A stretch of 64,000 bases of DNA from Ctena decussata (lineage: Eukaryota > Mollusca > Bivalvia > Lucinida > Lucinidae): NCBI GenBank assembly GCA_963989385.1, contig OZ022511.1:4836001-4900000 (forward strand), written 5' to 3'. A program made the translations under genes and the position numbers. This document shows positions 53,976 through 64,000 of this stretch, piece by piece. The notes beneath the pieces were generated by a model. It saw only the letters and a list, made by a program, of their open reading frames with translations. It was not told the origin of the DNA and did no database searches. The stretch's first letter is position 1; the number at the start of each line of letters is the position of its first letter.

Positions 53976-54893
53976 CTGAACAAAAATAAAAACTTGACGG
54001 TTTTTTATTTCTGAATTTTCGGCCGACCTAGCAAATTTGTAATGTATATATGGATGTTTTCGAGTTGGACAGATATCTGATTACTTAAGTCATGATAAAT
54101 TATTGGTAAATATTTGTCCTGTCCGGAGTTATCTAACTTATTCTTATTTTATTAATTCAGAAAAGAACTTTAATTTGCGCATGCGCAGAAGAACGTTCTT
54201 TTGTACGCAATAAACAGTAGTTCCAGTATGCATAGAAACAAATTTAAACGCTTATGGAAAATGTAACCACAACATGAAAATAACATTTAAAGTTTCAAAA
54301 CTTTTGATTACCTCCCTTTGAATTAAATATATAGAGATTTATGAAATGCCGCATCTTCTATACCAATGCGTCTCTTTCGTTATTTTCTTCATGATTAGTT
54401 TGCTTGTCTTGCAAACTCAATGTGTTCATTACTAAATTTATTTGAAAGCCATTTGCCATAAAGACTCAAATGTGTAATGGGAATTCCATTGAAACTGAAT
54501 TTCTGACTTTATACTGGCGTGGACTGAGGTTTTTCGTCTGGTCATTACGGACTCCTAGTCGACCGTGCATCGGCATAATTTCAGCTTATGAGTCCATACA
54601 GATTGGATTTATATGTAATAACGGCAAAGCGTTGCCAACAGATTTTTTTATTTAAGCAGACTTCGACGATTTTAAATTTGGTATATTTTTTTGAGCATAG
54701 AAAACAGAAAAGTACCCTTGTGACGTTTACAATAGCCTCGATTTTGCTGTATCTATTGAATCTTGAAATTTATGTAATTATGTTATGACAGAATAATTAC
54801 ATTTTCTTAAACTAAAAGAATTTTTATGTCTCACTATTTCCCGACTACCGTAGGATGAAAAATAGCGACCGTCAAGTTTTTATTTTTGCATAG
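53976..54893. mobile_element. Tc1/mariner-like inverted-repeat element, non-autonomous
   Basis: Inverted repeats of about 26 bp (CTGAACAAAAATAAAAACTT left; CTATGCAAAAATAAAAACTT right, read inward), with TA on both flanks. 918 bp with no readable transposase, so probably an internally deleted or decayed copy. Confidence 0.65.
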
Positions 54894-54895
54894 TA

Positions 54896-55509
54896 TAGAT
54901 CTGATTCGGTTTAACAACAACAGCTTGATGACAAATTAATATTCCGCCATGTACAGACGTCATTATTCACGCGAGATTAATACCTCATCGGTAGTTTCAT
55001 AAAATTTCGAGAACACAGAACACGTGGCAGCGCACACAGTAAGAAATCAGAAAATCAGTGTAGACAACAGTTGAAGGTGCTACGTTTACACGCCATTGAC
55101 AATGTTGCAAATATATAATAAGATTGTTTGTTATACAGAATGTGGCCACACCTATAAAATTACAAGCAAGAGGATCAACATCAGTTATTTCCGCATTGAA
55201 TCATACGATAGCGAAACTTATTGAATCTCAATCGATCTAATGCAGTTTTGAAGCAGCTCCTAGTACATAAAACGGTTAGGTCTAGATATGGTCTCCCTTA
55301 AACCCCAGCGAGGCATCCCAAGAGAGCATACAGAGTAAAAACGACAATGGTCAAACAAAACTAACTACTCAATGCTAGCCAGAAGCTTATTAATAAGTAA
55401 AAGAATACCATTTACACGAGTAATAAATTGACTGTTGACGCTTCACACATTTAAGGAAGTTGCAATAAATCGAAAGGTTTTCGGATTTTAAGAGTCATCA
55501 AAATCAAAT
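54896..55509. other. No recognisable feature
   Basis: A/T-rich spacer without repeats seen elsewhere. Confidence 0.35.
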
Positions 55510-55742
55510 GAGCCGCGGAACGACAAAACCAACAATGTGGTTGTGCGCCCAGCGAAGACTCAGATCAGCCTGGGCAGCCACCAAATTTGATCAGACTTCG
55601 TTAAGTGCTCAAAGAGAAGCTAAGGGTCTACGCTACCTCCATGCAGACAGCGAGGACTCTGATCAGACTGGGCGGATGCCCAGGCTGATCTAAGTCTGCG
55701 CTGGGCGCACAACCACATTGTTGTTTTGTCGTGTCGCGGCTC
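55510..55742. mobile_element. Foldback MITE copy 7, AAAT target duplication
   Basis: AAAT flanks both ends (55506-55509, 55743-55746). The left terminus has one change (GAGCCGCGGAACGAC). Confidence 0.85.
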
Positions 55743-56164
55743 AAATAACGTTCTGCTACCAGTTCTTATGTATATGTTTCGAAAGTTACAAAACAGAAGG
55801 TCTGAAATAAGTGGGATTATTACACCCAGAATTTAAGATACATGAACATTAATATGTCACGTACTGTATCTAAATAGTCGCCGGAGGCCACATAAAGAGC
55901 AATGCTCCGCTATTAATAATCATTATATTTGATAAATTCGGCTAAGTTTGTTTTTTCGAAGCCAGCAGCAATGATCTTACATGCCAACTTCTGCAGTATT
56001 ATTTTTCTTTTACACTGTGACATTTTAGTCAGACTATTGCAGCGCATAAGACTCGTTGTTATATACGGAATGAAAATGCCTTCAAAAGAGATCAATCTGA
56101 TATGAATAGAGACCTCCCTTTTTTATCCAACGGGAGGTAAGTATTTATTTTTAGATATTTATCT
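55743..56164. other. No recognisable feature
   Basis: Spacer between a MITE and a Penelope fragment. Confidence 0.35.
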
Positions 56165-56846
56165 TTTGGTTGGGACCGGATGTTTGTCTGTTTCTTGGCT
56201 CACCGGGGTTCAACTGGTGGTCTTCTTTTGCTCCAGTGCTCCAGTGGTGTTGTTGACGCCCCAGGGATCTCCAGGTGTCTCAACACGTTTTGGCTGTCGA
56301 GTCCTCATCCTTGTTTCATCACGGTCTTTTCTTGATTTTAATTGTTGATCTTGATGACTCTATGATGAGTTAGGGGACCTCCATACGAACCGAGCTACCA
56401 ACTAATTGTGTGCACCGCGGCGGAGGGTGAGGGTAAAGGTTTGGGCCCAGTAAAACCGGTTTAAACCCCCCAGTAGTTATAATTGACCGTCCCAAGGCTG
56501 TACTTTCGTTGCGGTTGCATCTGTTTTATGTCTGGTGCTGTTTAATTTATTTTGTTCTCATTTTAACCCTTCTATAATAAAAATAGAAAATAGGTAAAAA
56601 TAATTGTTAAATGTTTTTTGTCGTGTGGTTTTCTTGATCTGTTGTGGCCCTTCTGTTGGTCTAAATTGTTTGGTTCAGTAAAGATGGCTGGGTTGCCGCC
56701 TGTTTGGTAAGGAGCTGCTGACTCGGCTTATCACTTGTAATTTATTGATTGTTGGGATGTCTTTGTCAATCTTTCCCTTTGATATTTAGGATAGGGTTTG
56801 GGATCTGATTCAGGAGTTCCTGAAGTGTAGTTACTCTTTAAATTTA
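56165..56846 (+). mobile_element. Penelope-like element, 3' UTR copy
   Basis: Plus-orientation copy of the same 3' region as at 43.3 and 60.9 kb, 5'-truncated and ending TAGTTACTCTTTAAATTT. The 60-codon frame is open at 56166-56348. Confidence 0.85.
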
Positions 56847-57351
56847 CATTATCCATGCATTTATTGAAAAGCCCTGTAGTAAACCATTAGAACGTAATGT
56901 AATTTACACTTCCATAACTACATCTCTTCACGCGACGTTACATTATGTTAAGTGACGTCAAAATAATCCATGGTTCTCCAGTCCGATTGGACGTAGGTGA
57001 CGTTATGACGTCGTTGACGCTTTTCGGGTTTTTATATGTTTTTCTGCTTAAACCGTAGCCCCGAACCCGAACACAAACGTGTGGTCAAATTACAAATAGA
57101 CAAGAATGTAACAATAAGCAACTTACATAATTTTTCAGGTGTTTATCGAAGTCTAAACTACATGTACATTGGGACGCTTTTTACGCGACCGAATGTAGTT
57201 TATACTTTCGATACACATCAGAAAAATATGATGCAGCACATATTCTCATTTGAAAGAAGTAAATACTGTATTCAGGTGCACTGGTACACCGTAAGGTGTT
57301 TTACCATTTCTGTTACAGTTGGGAAAAATCATTGTGACTTCCTGTTTGCTT
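56847..57351. other. No recognisable feature
   Basis: A 105-codon frame at 57036-57353 shows no recognised motif. TGACGT words are frequent. Confidence 0.35.
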
Positions 57352-57535
57352 GAGGTCAGCCTGGGCATCCACCCAGTCCGATCAGACTCGTCACAAGCGC
57401 TTAAAAGGTAGCTAAGGGTTTTAGCTACCTCCATGCGGACAGCGAAGACTCTGATCAGACTGGGTGGCTGCCCAGGCTGATCTGAGTCTGCGCTGGGCTC
57501 ACAACCACTTTGTTGGTTTTCTCGTGTCACGGCTC
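57352..57535. mobile_element. Foldback MITE copy 8, 5'-truncated
   Basis: Lacks the first ~45 bp. The right end is complete (GTCACGGCTC). Confidence 0.8.
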
Positions 57536-58008
57536 AAATATTTTGTTTCCCCTTTCATGAGATAATTTTGTAGCAGATGATGCCAGAAGTGTTATTATTT
57601 GTTTTGAATCTCTTCCGTGTACTACTAGTCCAAATGGAATGAATCTTATCCCTTCTCCCCTAAAGTAGCAATGTTTTCCTTCATACGTAAGGAAGGAAAC
57701 GCGCCTTGAACAAATCTTACCTGCTACATGTAGCTAGTTCGAAAGTCCTTCTTTACTTGCCCTGAAAACAGGTATATAAGAGGAGAGAAAATAGCCCGTC
57801 GCAAGTGATTCCGCTGAGCAAACGTTAAAATGGTATCACGCAATTTAAAAGTAATGCAATAAACGTCTGCTGATAAACATGCGAACTGTTTACTATAATT
57901 GAATGCTGGATCATATGAGAAAACGACATTAGACGACACTCAGTGTAAATCAAGTTACGATTTCCTAATTTAGTAACTTAATTACGACAGCAATCTGACT
58001 GATAAGAT
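57536..58008. other. No recognisable feature
   Basis: Spacer between two MITE copies. Confidence 0.35.
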
Positions 58009-58231
58009 GAGCCGCGACACGAGTGGTTGTACGCCCAGCGCACACTAAGATCAGCCTGGGCATCCGCCCAGTCTGATCAGAGTCTTCGCTGTTCGCATAG
58101 AGGTAATGTAGACCATTAGCCACCCTTTAAGCGCTTTGCGAAGAGTGTGATCTGACTGGGCAGATGCCAAGTCTGATCTGAGTCTGTGTTGGGCGCACAA
58201 CCACTTTGTTGGTTTTCTCGTGTCGCGGCTC
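58009..58231. mobile_element. Foldback MITE copy 9, AGAT target duplication
   Basis: AGAT flanks both ends (58005-58008, 58232-58235). A small deletion lies near the left end. Confidence 0.85.
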
Positions 58232-59624
58232 AGATATGGTTGATTAACTAAGGAACAAGCATATCTCTTTGTTCATCAGGCATATCTCTCTGTTTATCTC
58301 TTTTCTGTTATCGCAGACGCACGTATGCACTAGAATGTCTTAACTCGGGTTGAGTCCTCTGGCCCGAGCGTATAGCAATAGTGTTACTAAATTTTTTAGG
58401 AAGAAAACGACGCAGTGTCATTTACAAGACTATACCTCTCTTAGTTTCTCCCTTTCTCTCATCAAGAAGATAAAAATGCTGATGAAATGGGGTTTTCTGT
58501 TCAATTCTACATAAGTGAGGGTTGAACATTAGTAGAAAACTTTATATCGATGTTCAGCTTCTAATATTCCGTAACATGGAAGGCTGCGGATAGTGCAGAT
58601 TAAGGTCAGAGACCGGCGCCTGATCTTGTTAATCTGCTCAAACACCCATTTAAAGCTACGCTGGTTGGATGGATGGAAAAGTCTACTTTGGGGTTCGGGT
58701 ATAAATTGATTAGTATTAGGGTATTTCGGTTTGAAGGGAGGTATATGCAACGTAGGGTAGTTCACCTTTACGAAGCCACTTTAAACAGGTATGCATCTCT
58801 TCATTGACTGTAATGTAAATTTACGAGATTATTATGAACATACAACACGTGCAATTTAATGTTTGGGACAAAGTTACATGCTGTCATAGTATGTTCAGTT
58901 AAACACTACCAGGTGACTTTTGAGTGACATTTTAGGCATGGCTTGTAAAGGTGTACTCCAATCAGTGCATATGGAAGCGGTGACCTACAATTTAATTGGA
59001 GCTCGAGCATTCGGGAAGAGACAATACTTACTAACCGAATTTTTGTCCCATCATATTACGAGCTTCTCTACATGAAATACTTTGTTCACTTAAGAGGAAA
59101 ATTCCTTTCCTGAGAAGGTTCTTTTTTGATAGGAATCCGTCGTCTAGGGATGTCAACGGATGATAAAAAGTCTTCTGTTGTGAAGAAATGCAGGCGAAAA
59201 CAATAATTGAGCCGCCACATCATGTGATTTCCAACGATGTGGCACTTTTGTCATGTGATACTCAGATCATTCTTATCAATCAAACAGGGTACCCAGGCAC
59301 CTTGCTGCTTTGGCCACTTCCATAGAAGGCATATATGACAAGCGAAGGCTCATTATCAAACTGCAAGTATGTGTACTCGTGTACAAGCCTTTGCTGGTCA
59401 CTAATGCCCTATTGTTGGAAATGTGGACATCGTAAACTTAAGGTTGTTGTTCCTTTCTCTTTACTGATTCTCTATATCAAACATTAATTTGTCAGTATAA
59501 CTGCTTACAATTGTACAGGCCATTTTTCCATCTGCTAATACTACGGTATTTAAAGTCATGTATAATTGCTCTTAACTGGAACATCATACAGCAGACATGT
59601 TTTTGATCATGTCTGTCAAACAAC
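58232..59624. other. Non-coding stretch
   Basis: No gene or repeat family recognised in about 1.4 kb. Confidence 0.35.
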
Positions 59625-59868
59625 TTGAAAAATCAGGATTCCAAACATATGTTGAACTCAATTTTTATGCATAGGAATTACATTGGAGGTGTGGTCTATG
59701 ATTTAAAACCGGAGAAATTCCAATCATTCCTGATGGCAGAGCAAGAGAAGATAAAAAAATGTTTTGATGAAAACGGTTCAACGGAGAACCAGTATATACA
59801 GATGAGCTAGTAGAGAGCCTTTCAAATGCCGATAACAGAAATGCTAGACTTATCCATCGTCTGTGATG
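59625..59868 (+). pseudogene. Protein-like fragment of unknown origin
   Basis: The plus-strand frame contains NYIGGVVYDLKPEKFQSF, AEQEKIKKCFDENGSTEN and then a stop. One frame over, TDELVESLSNADNRNARL continues to 59868. The composition looks like real protein, and the continuation suggests a single frameshift. No family was recognised. It may be a piece of an exon or a captured fragment, ending next to a Penelope 3' fragment. Confidence 0.3.
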
Positions 59869-59880
59869 CAAGAGCAGGCT

Positions 59881-60115
59881 TTTTTTCCGTATAATTTGCC
59901 TAGTCTGTTGTAACCCTTATGTTGGTCTGAATTATTTAGTTTAGTAAAGATAGCTGAGTTGCCACCTATTTGGGAAAGAGCAGCTGACTCGGCTTATCAC
60001 TTGTAATTTATTGTTTGTCGGGATGTATTTGTCAATCGTTCCCTTTGATGTTGGGGATAGGGTTTTGGATCTGTTTCAGTCAGTTCATGAAGTGTAGTTA
60101 CTCTTTTTGAATTTT
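59881..60115 (+). mobile_element. Penelope-like element, 3' terminal fragment
   Basis: About 235 bp, 5'-truncated, ending GTGTAGTTACTCTTTTTGAA. Confidence 0.8.
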
Positions 60116-60880
60116 ATACTTCGGATAAAGGACTGGTTGCTAAAAATCTGAGCATTTTATTGGGGAATCCTATCAGATAGCTTATTGCTCTATCTAAGAA
60201 TGTACTGCACTGTAGTTTATTCTAACTTGCTTCTGCTGCTAAGTGATTCCAGAGGAAACTATCTCAGATCATTCAGTTGATAACAGGTCGATTCCTGGGC
60301 AAAGTTATTATAATCAATAAACATTGCAATTTTTATTACAAACACCAATATGGCATGATTTTCATCATATTTTCAACTTGTATAATAATAGTTTATAAAA
60401 AGATGTGAAGAAACTAATCATATTTGTTTCTGAAAGGAATTCCTTTTCATAATTGTATCAAAGTCGATAGGAAGATAAGTATCTGCACAATGCATTAAGT
60501 ACTAACGTTAAGACACCTTCTGCGAGTGATTGATGGATTGCATGTTAGCTGAAATTTCTGTTGCCTTATCAGTGTTCAGAACACACTGTAGTTGTCATGT
60601 AAGCTTCGTTATCTACAATCAAGTTGGCAGGCAGTCACTGACAAGTAATAAAATCTTTTACTACTCTAATCCTGTAGTCAGAATTTTAAGACATCAAATT
60701 GGCATGATATTGATTTGTATAAGGGTGTAACATAATATCCGATGTAATTTCACTTATAACAACATGTTTACTTCGCTTAACAATGTGTATATTAGGATGC
60801 ACGGAATTCGTCGGTAATGACGTTTAGCCAGGTTATCAACCCAAACAAAATTGAAAATTGGGCCATTGAAAATGATTTAC
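60116..60880. other. No recognisable feature
   Basis: A/T-rich spacer between two Penelope-derived segments in opposite orientation. Confidence 0.35.
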
Positions 60881-63665
60881 AAATTTAAATAGTAATCACA
60901 CTTCAGGAACTGACTGAATCAGATCCCAAACCCTATCCCCAACATCAAAGGGAAAGATTGACAAAGACATCCCAACAAACAAAAAATTACAAGTGATAAG
61001 CCGAGTCAGCAGCTCTTTCCCAAATAGATGGCAACTCAGCTATCTTTATTGAACTAAATAATTTAGACCAACAGACGGGTTACAACGGACTAAGCAAATT
61101 ATATGAAAAACTTTTAACAATTAGTTTTACCTATTTTCTATTTTTATGATAGAAGGATTAAACTGAGAACACAATAAAGTAAACAGCACCGAACATAAAA
61201 CAAATGCAACCGCAACAAAAGTACCGCCTTGGGACGGTCAGTAATAACTACTGGGGGGTTTAAACCGGTTTTACTGTGCCCAAACCTTCACCCTACTGTG
61301 CCCAAACCTTCACCCTCACCCTCCGCTGCGGTGCACACAATTAGTTGGTAGTTCGGTTCGTATGGAGGTCCCCTAACTCATCAGAGAGTCATCACGGTCA
61401 ACAATTAAGATCAAGAAAAGACCGTGATGAAGCAAGGATGAGGACTCGACAGCCAAAACGTGTTGAGACACCCGGAGATCCCTGGGGCGTCAGCAACACC
61501 ACTGGAGTACTGGAGCAAAAGAAGACAACCAGTTGAACCCCGGTGGGCCAAGAAACAGACAAACATCCGGCCCCAACCAACTGATATATAGCTTTATGTA
61601 GGGACTATCATAGAGTCTGAACCCCGACCCACCGGCGTGCAATTAAAGAGGACAGCAAAGTTGTCAACCGTGATTGGGTTAACTACTTAGCATGCAGACT
61701 GTCGCATTACATCTATGTTATAGCCAATGCGTTTAAATCGTATGATAATTTTCTTAAATTGATCGGGAAATTCTGGTTTCCCTACGATTTTGCGTAATTT
61801 ATATACTAAGTCACCATAAAATTCAGGTTCCGATAGGCCTTGTTGCAAAAGTGACCTTAACCCTATATTATATTTAGAAACCAATTCAAAGTGTCTACGA
61901 TAAAATTTAGAAAAAGCTTTCCGAAGTTTATGATACCGATAACCCTGCTGTAAAAGCTTGGCAGTCAAACTTTTATTACGAGCATTGAAGTCAGGCAGAT
62001 GTTTAGACACCCTAGCGAAGTGAATAAGCTGAGAAATGTAAACACCATAAGAAGTGGTGCGGGGAACATCACCATCCAAAAACGGAAAATTAACAATGTC
62101 GAAATCAAAATCATCGCGTTTGTCATAAATTTTAGATGAAACAAATCCATCTAAAATAGATAAATGTAAATCCGAAAATGGGGCCTCGGTATCAGAAGTA
62201 GTTGCTTTATTTAACTGCAATTCAGCATGATAAATTTGACTAACCATTTCTTCAAAATAAGGGTTGTCAATATTTAAAAGGTCGTCCCAGTATCTAGACT
62301 TTGAGTTGAATGCTTCAATGACATGAGCTTGAGTATCATCAGAAAGAGACATCATAAAGTCTCTTTCATAGCAAAATAGAAACAAATCTGCTACAAGAGG
62401 AGGGCAATTAGCACCCATCGGAATTCCTATAATTTGTTTGTGTAACTTAGTACCGAATCTGATGAAAATGTTATCTAGAAGATATACTAAAGCATCACAA
62501 ATATTTTGGCAAGACCACATTTTAAACCTTTTTTGGTCATCGGAAGTAAAAAACAAGCATGTTTATCATTGCAAGCAAGCTAAAGAGCACCCTCTCTCTG
62601 AAAAGTAGTCTCAATTAAATTTATTAGTTTCTTTTTTATTAAATTAAGGGGCAAAGTTGTATAGAGTGTAGAAAAATTGTATGTAGACAAACTAGACGCG
62701 CGATATCCTCTAGACTTCAGTTTATCAAGAACCTCGGTAGAATTTTTAATTGACCAAAACAATTTTTTTCCTGACCGTTCAGTACCTAATTACATGAATT
62801 TTGATAGCGGTAAGGCAAGAAGTTAATAATTTGGAAAGTTCAGTAGTGGTACAAGCACTAGAATTAGCAATAAACCTGGCTTTATATGGTCGTTTATGAA
62901 GTTTAGGTAACCAGTACATCGTAGGAAGCTTGTCCTGCCGTTCCTCTACATTCACAGAAAACTTGAGGGCTATATTATTACAGTGCCTAAAGACAACAGA
63001 CTTTTCGTCTTCTGAAGTCTCTTCATAGGCCTTAGTGCCGCCAAGTTCTTGTTTCAATGTGTTAATATAGTGTAACCGTCAAACAACGACAACGTTATTT
63101 GCAGCCTTGTCTGCTGGAACCAGAACGTACTTACTATGAAACTGCTGGATACCCAACTTCAGGTGACGGAATGTTGATTTGGGTTTAGGCGGCAAAAGAT
63201 TTGTGTTTTGGGAATAGAATTTAATACGTTTATCCATTACATTAAAAATGTTCACCTTCCATTCCTTTAAGGCATCAGACTCAACATGTTCCCGCTTGCA
63301 CCATCGATTACCAAAATCAGTTTAAGAACAGGCTATATCTTCCCTACATTTTTTTTAAATCAATACGGTTAGGAAATCTATATTTTGGTCCCTTCGAAAT
63401 AATGTTACGAATTCTTGAAACTGTAATAATATTAAGATTCCCTGTAATGACATGGCCAGCGGCAGGATTTTGGAGTCCATACAATCTTATGTATCGGGTG
63501 TATTTGTGTGAACATCAAGATCTGAGACCAGTTTATTAAAGTTAAATATAGTGTTTCTAATTGGTTTGTTATATTTATAACATATGATAGGTGGCTCCTT
63601 ATTCACGAAATAATCCGGGATCGATGCAGTTACAGACCGATCCTTAAAAATACTTTGTAGGTCAA
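60881..63665 (-). mobile_element. Penelope-like element copy 2, 5'-truncated and decayed
   Basis: Minus-strand relative of the 18.5-22.9 kb element, with 3' UTR (60881-61686) and RT region (to about 63665). It is a distinct subfamily whose 3' end gave rise to the fragments at 0.3, 43.3, 49.3, 56.2 and 59.9 kb. The 5' part is missing. Confidence 0.85.
61687..63665 (-). pseudogene. Penelope-like reverse transcriptase pseudogene
   Basis: Open pieces (61687-62556, 62580-62762, 62779-63057) carry RT regions including GIPMGANCPPL and YWDDLL, the latter with Trp in place of Leu beside the catalytic Asp pair. Breaks: a premature stop after MRQSAC at 61687, frameshifts near 62560-62580 and 62770, more breaks between 63060 and 63480, and a small deletion near 63470. 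At 63487-63489 a TAA stands at exactly the codon where the 18.5-kb element has TGA. It is non-functional. Confidence 0.85.
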
Positions 63666-64000
63666 ATACAAAGTCAGATTACGTAAAAAATAACAAATAT
63701 TTCAATTTTATTATTATTTTTCTTTTACGCGGTTAATAAGATGTTTTATGAGAACAGAGGTTGAAATATTGTCAGTTGCATGGTTTGGTTTATTCATTTG
63801 TTTTAGAGACGCTTCTATAGTAATATAAGTTCAAACGTAGCTTACTAGATATCGCTATGTTTCTGGTGTCTAACAGGTTCCATTTCAATGGTTCTCACAC
63901 GCGAATTGCTTTTTTCAGTTGGGAATTATAAGTACAGATGACACTCCACATCTAAACCATCTCAAGGTATCCTCTTATATCGAAGAATATAGTTTGGACA
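63666..64000. other. No recognisable feature
   Basis: A/T-rich sequence beyond the truncated Penelope copy, to the window end. Confidence 0.35.

Overview
This is eukaryotic, animal-type DNA that is almost entirely mobile-element sequence. I infer a bivalve mollusc, probably of the clam (heterodont) type. The basis is repeat style recognised from memory, not a search: foldback elements with GAGCCGCGACACGAG ends, tandem-repeat elements carrying CCGTCC runs, SINEs ending in (AATC)n, and a Penelope-like reverse transcriptase (RT) lineage abundant in bivalves. No host gene, rRNA or convincing functional tRNA gene was recognised.

Layout. 1-5.3 kb: SINEs, a 62-bp tandem repeat and a small palindrome in otherwise featureless DNA. 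5.4-11.8 kb: decayed, divergently oriented fragments of a pogo/Tigger-like DNA transposon, themselves hit by a SINE, two foldback MITEs and a Helitron-like element. 13.6-14.9 kb: a mariner-sized inverted-repeat element. 15.2-18.4 kb: a SINE with internal 89-bp repeats, a palindrome and a MITE. 18.5-22.9 kb: a young Penelope-like element with a 258-bp direct repeat at each end. 22.9-25.8 kb: a tyrosine-recombinase gene whose 3' end meets that element. 25.8-29.5 kb: AT-rich DNA with local duplications and an inverted-repeat element. 29.5-39.7 kb: a Ty3/gypsy LTR retrotransposon. 39.7-64 kb: SINEs, Helitron-like tandem-repeat elements, a segmental duplication, more MITEs, Penelope fragments and a second, broken Penelope copy.

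The standout is the LTR retrotransposon on the minus strand. Its two 242-bp LTRs are identical. It has a CTAT target duplication, a tRNA-Leu-type primer site and a polypurine tract. Three protein modules are unusual for Ty3/gypsy: a helix-hairpin-helix at the Gag N-terminus, a KDM7/PHF8-like PHD finger at the integrase C-terminus, and, where retroviruses carry env, a long open ORF ending in a complete TatD-family metal nuclease domain that resembles animal TATDN2. A splice acceptor sits just before that ORF and a tandem array of hairpins lies between it and the 3' LTR. I read this as a recently mobile element that has acquired a DNA/RNA-processing nuclease and a chromatin reader. The reading frame between protease and RT is broken by what looks like a one-base loss, so this copy may not be autonomous.

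Local duplications provide empty sites for several insertions. These fix a 4-bp target duplication for the foldback MITE and suggest insertion without duplication for the Helitron-like elements.
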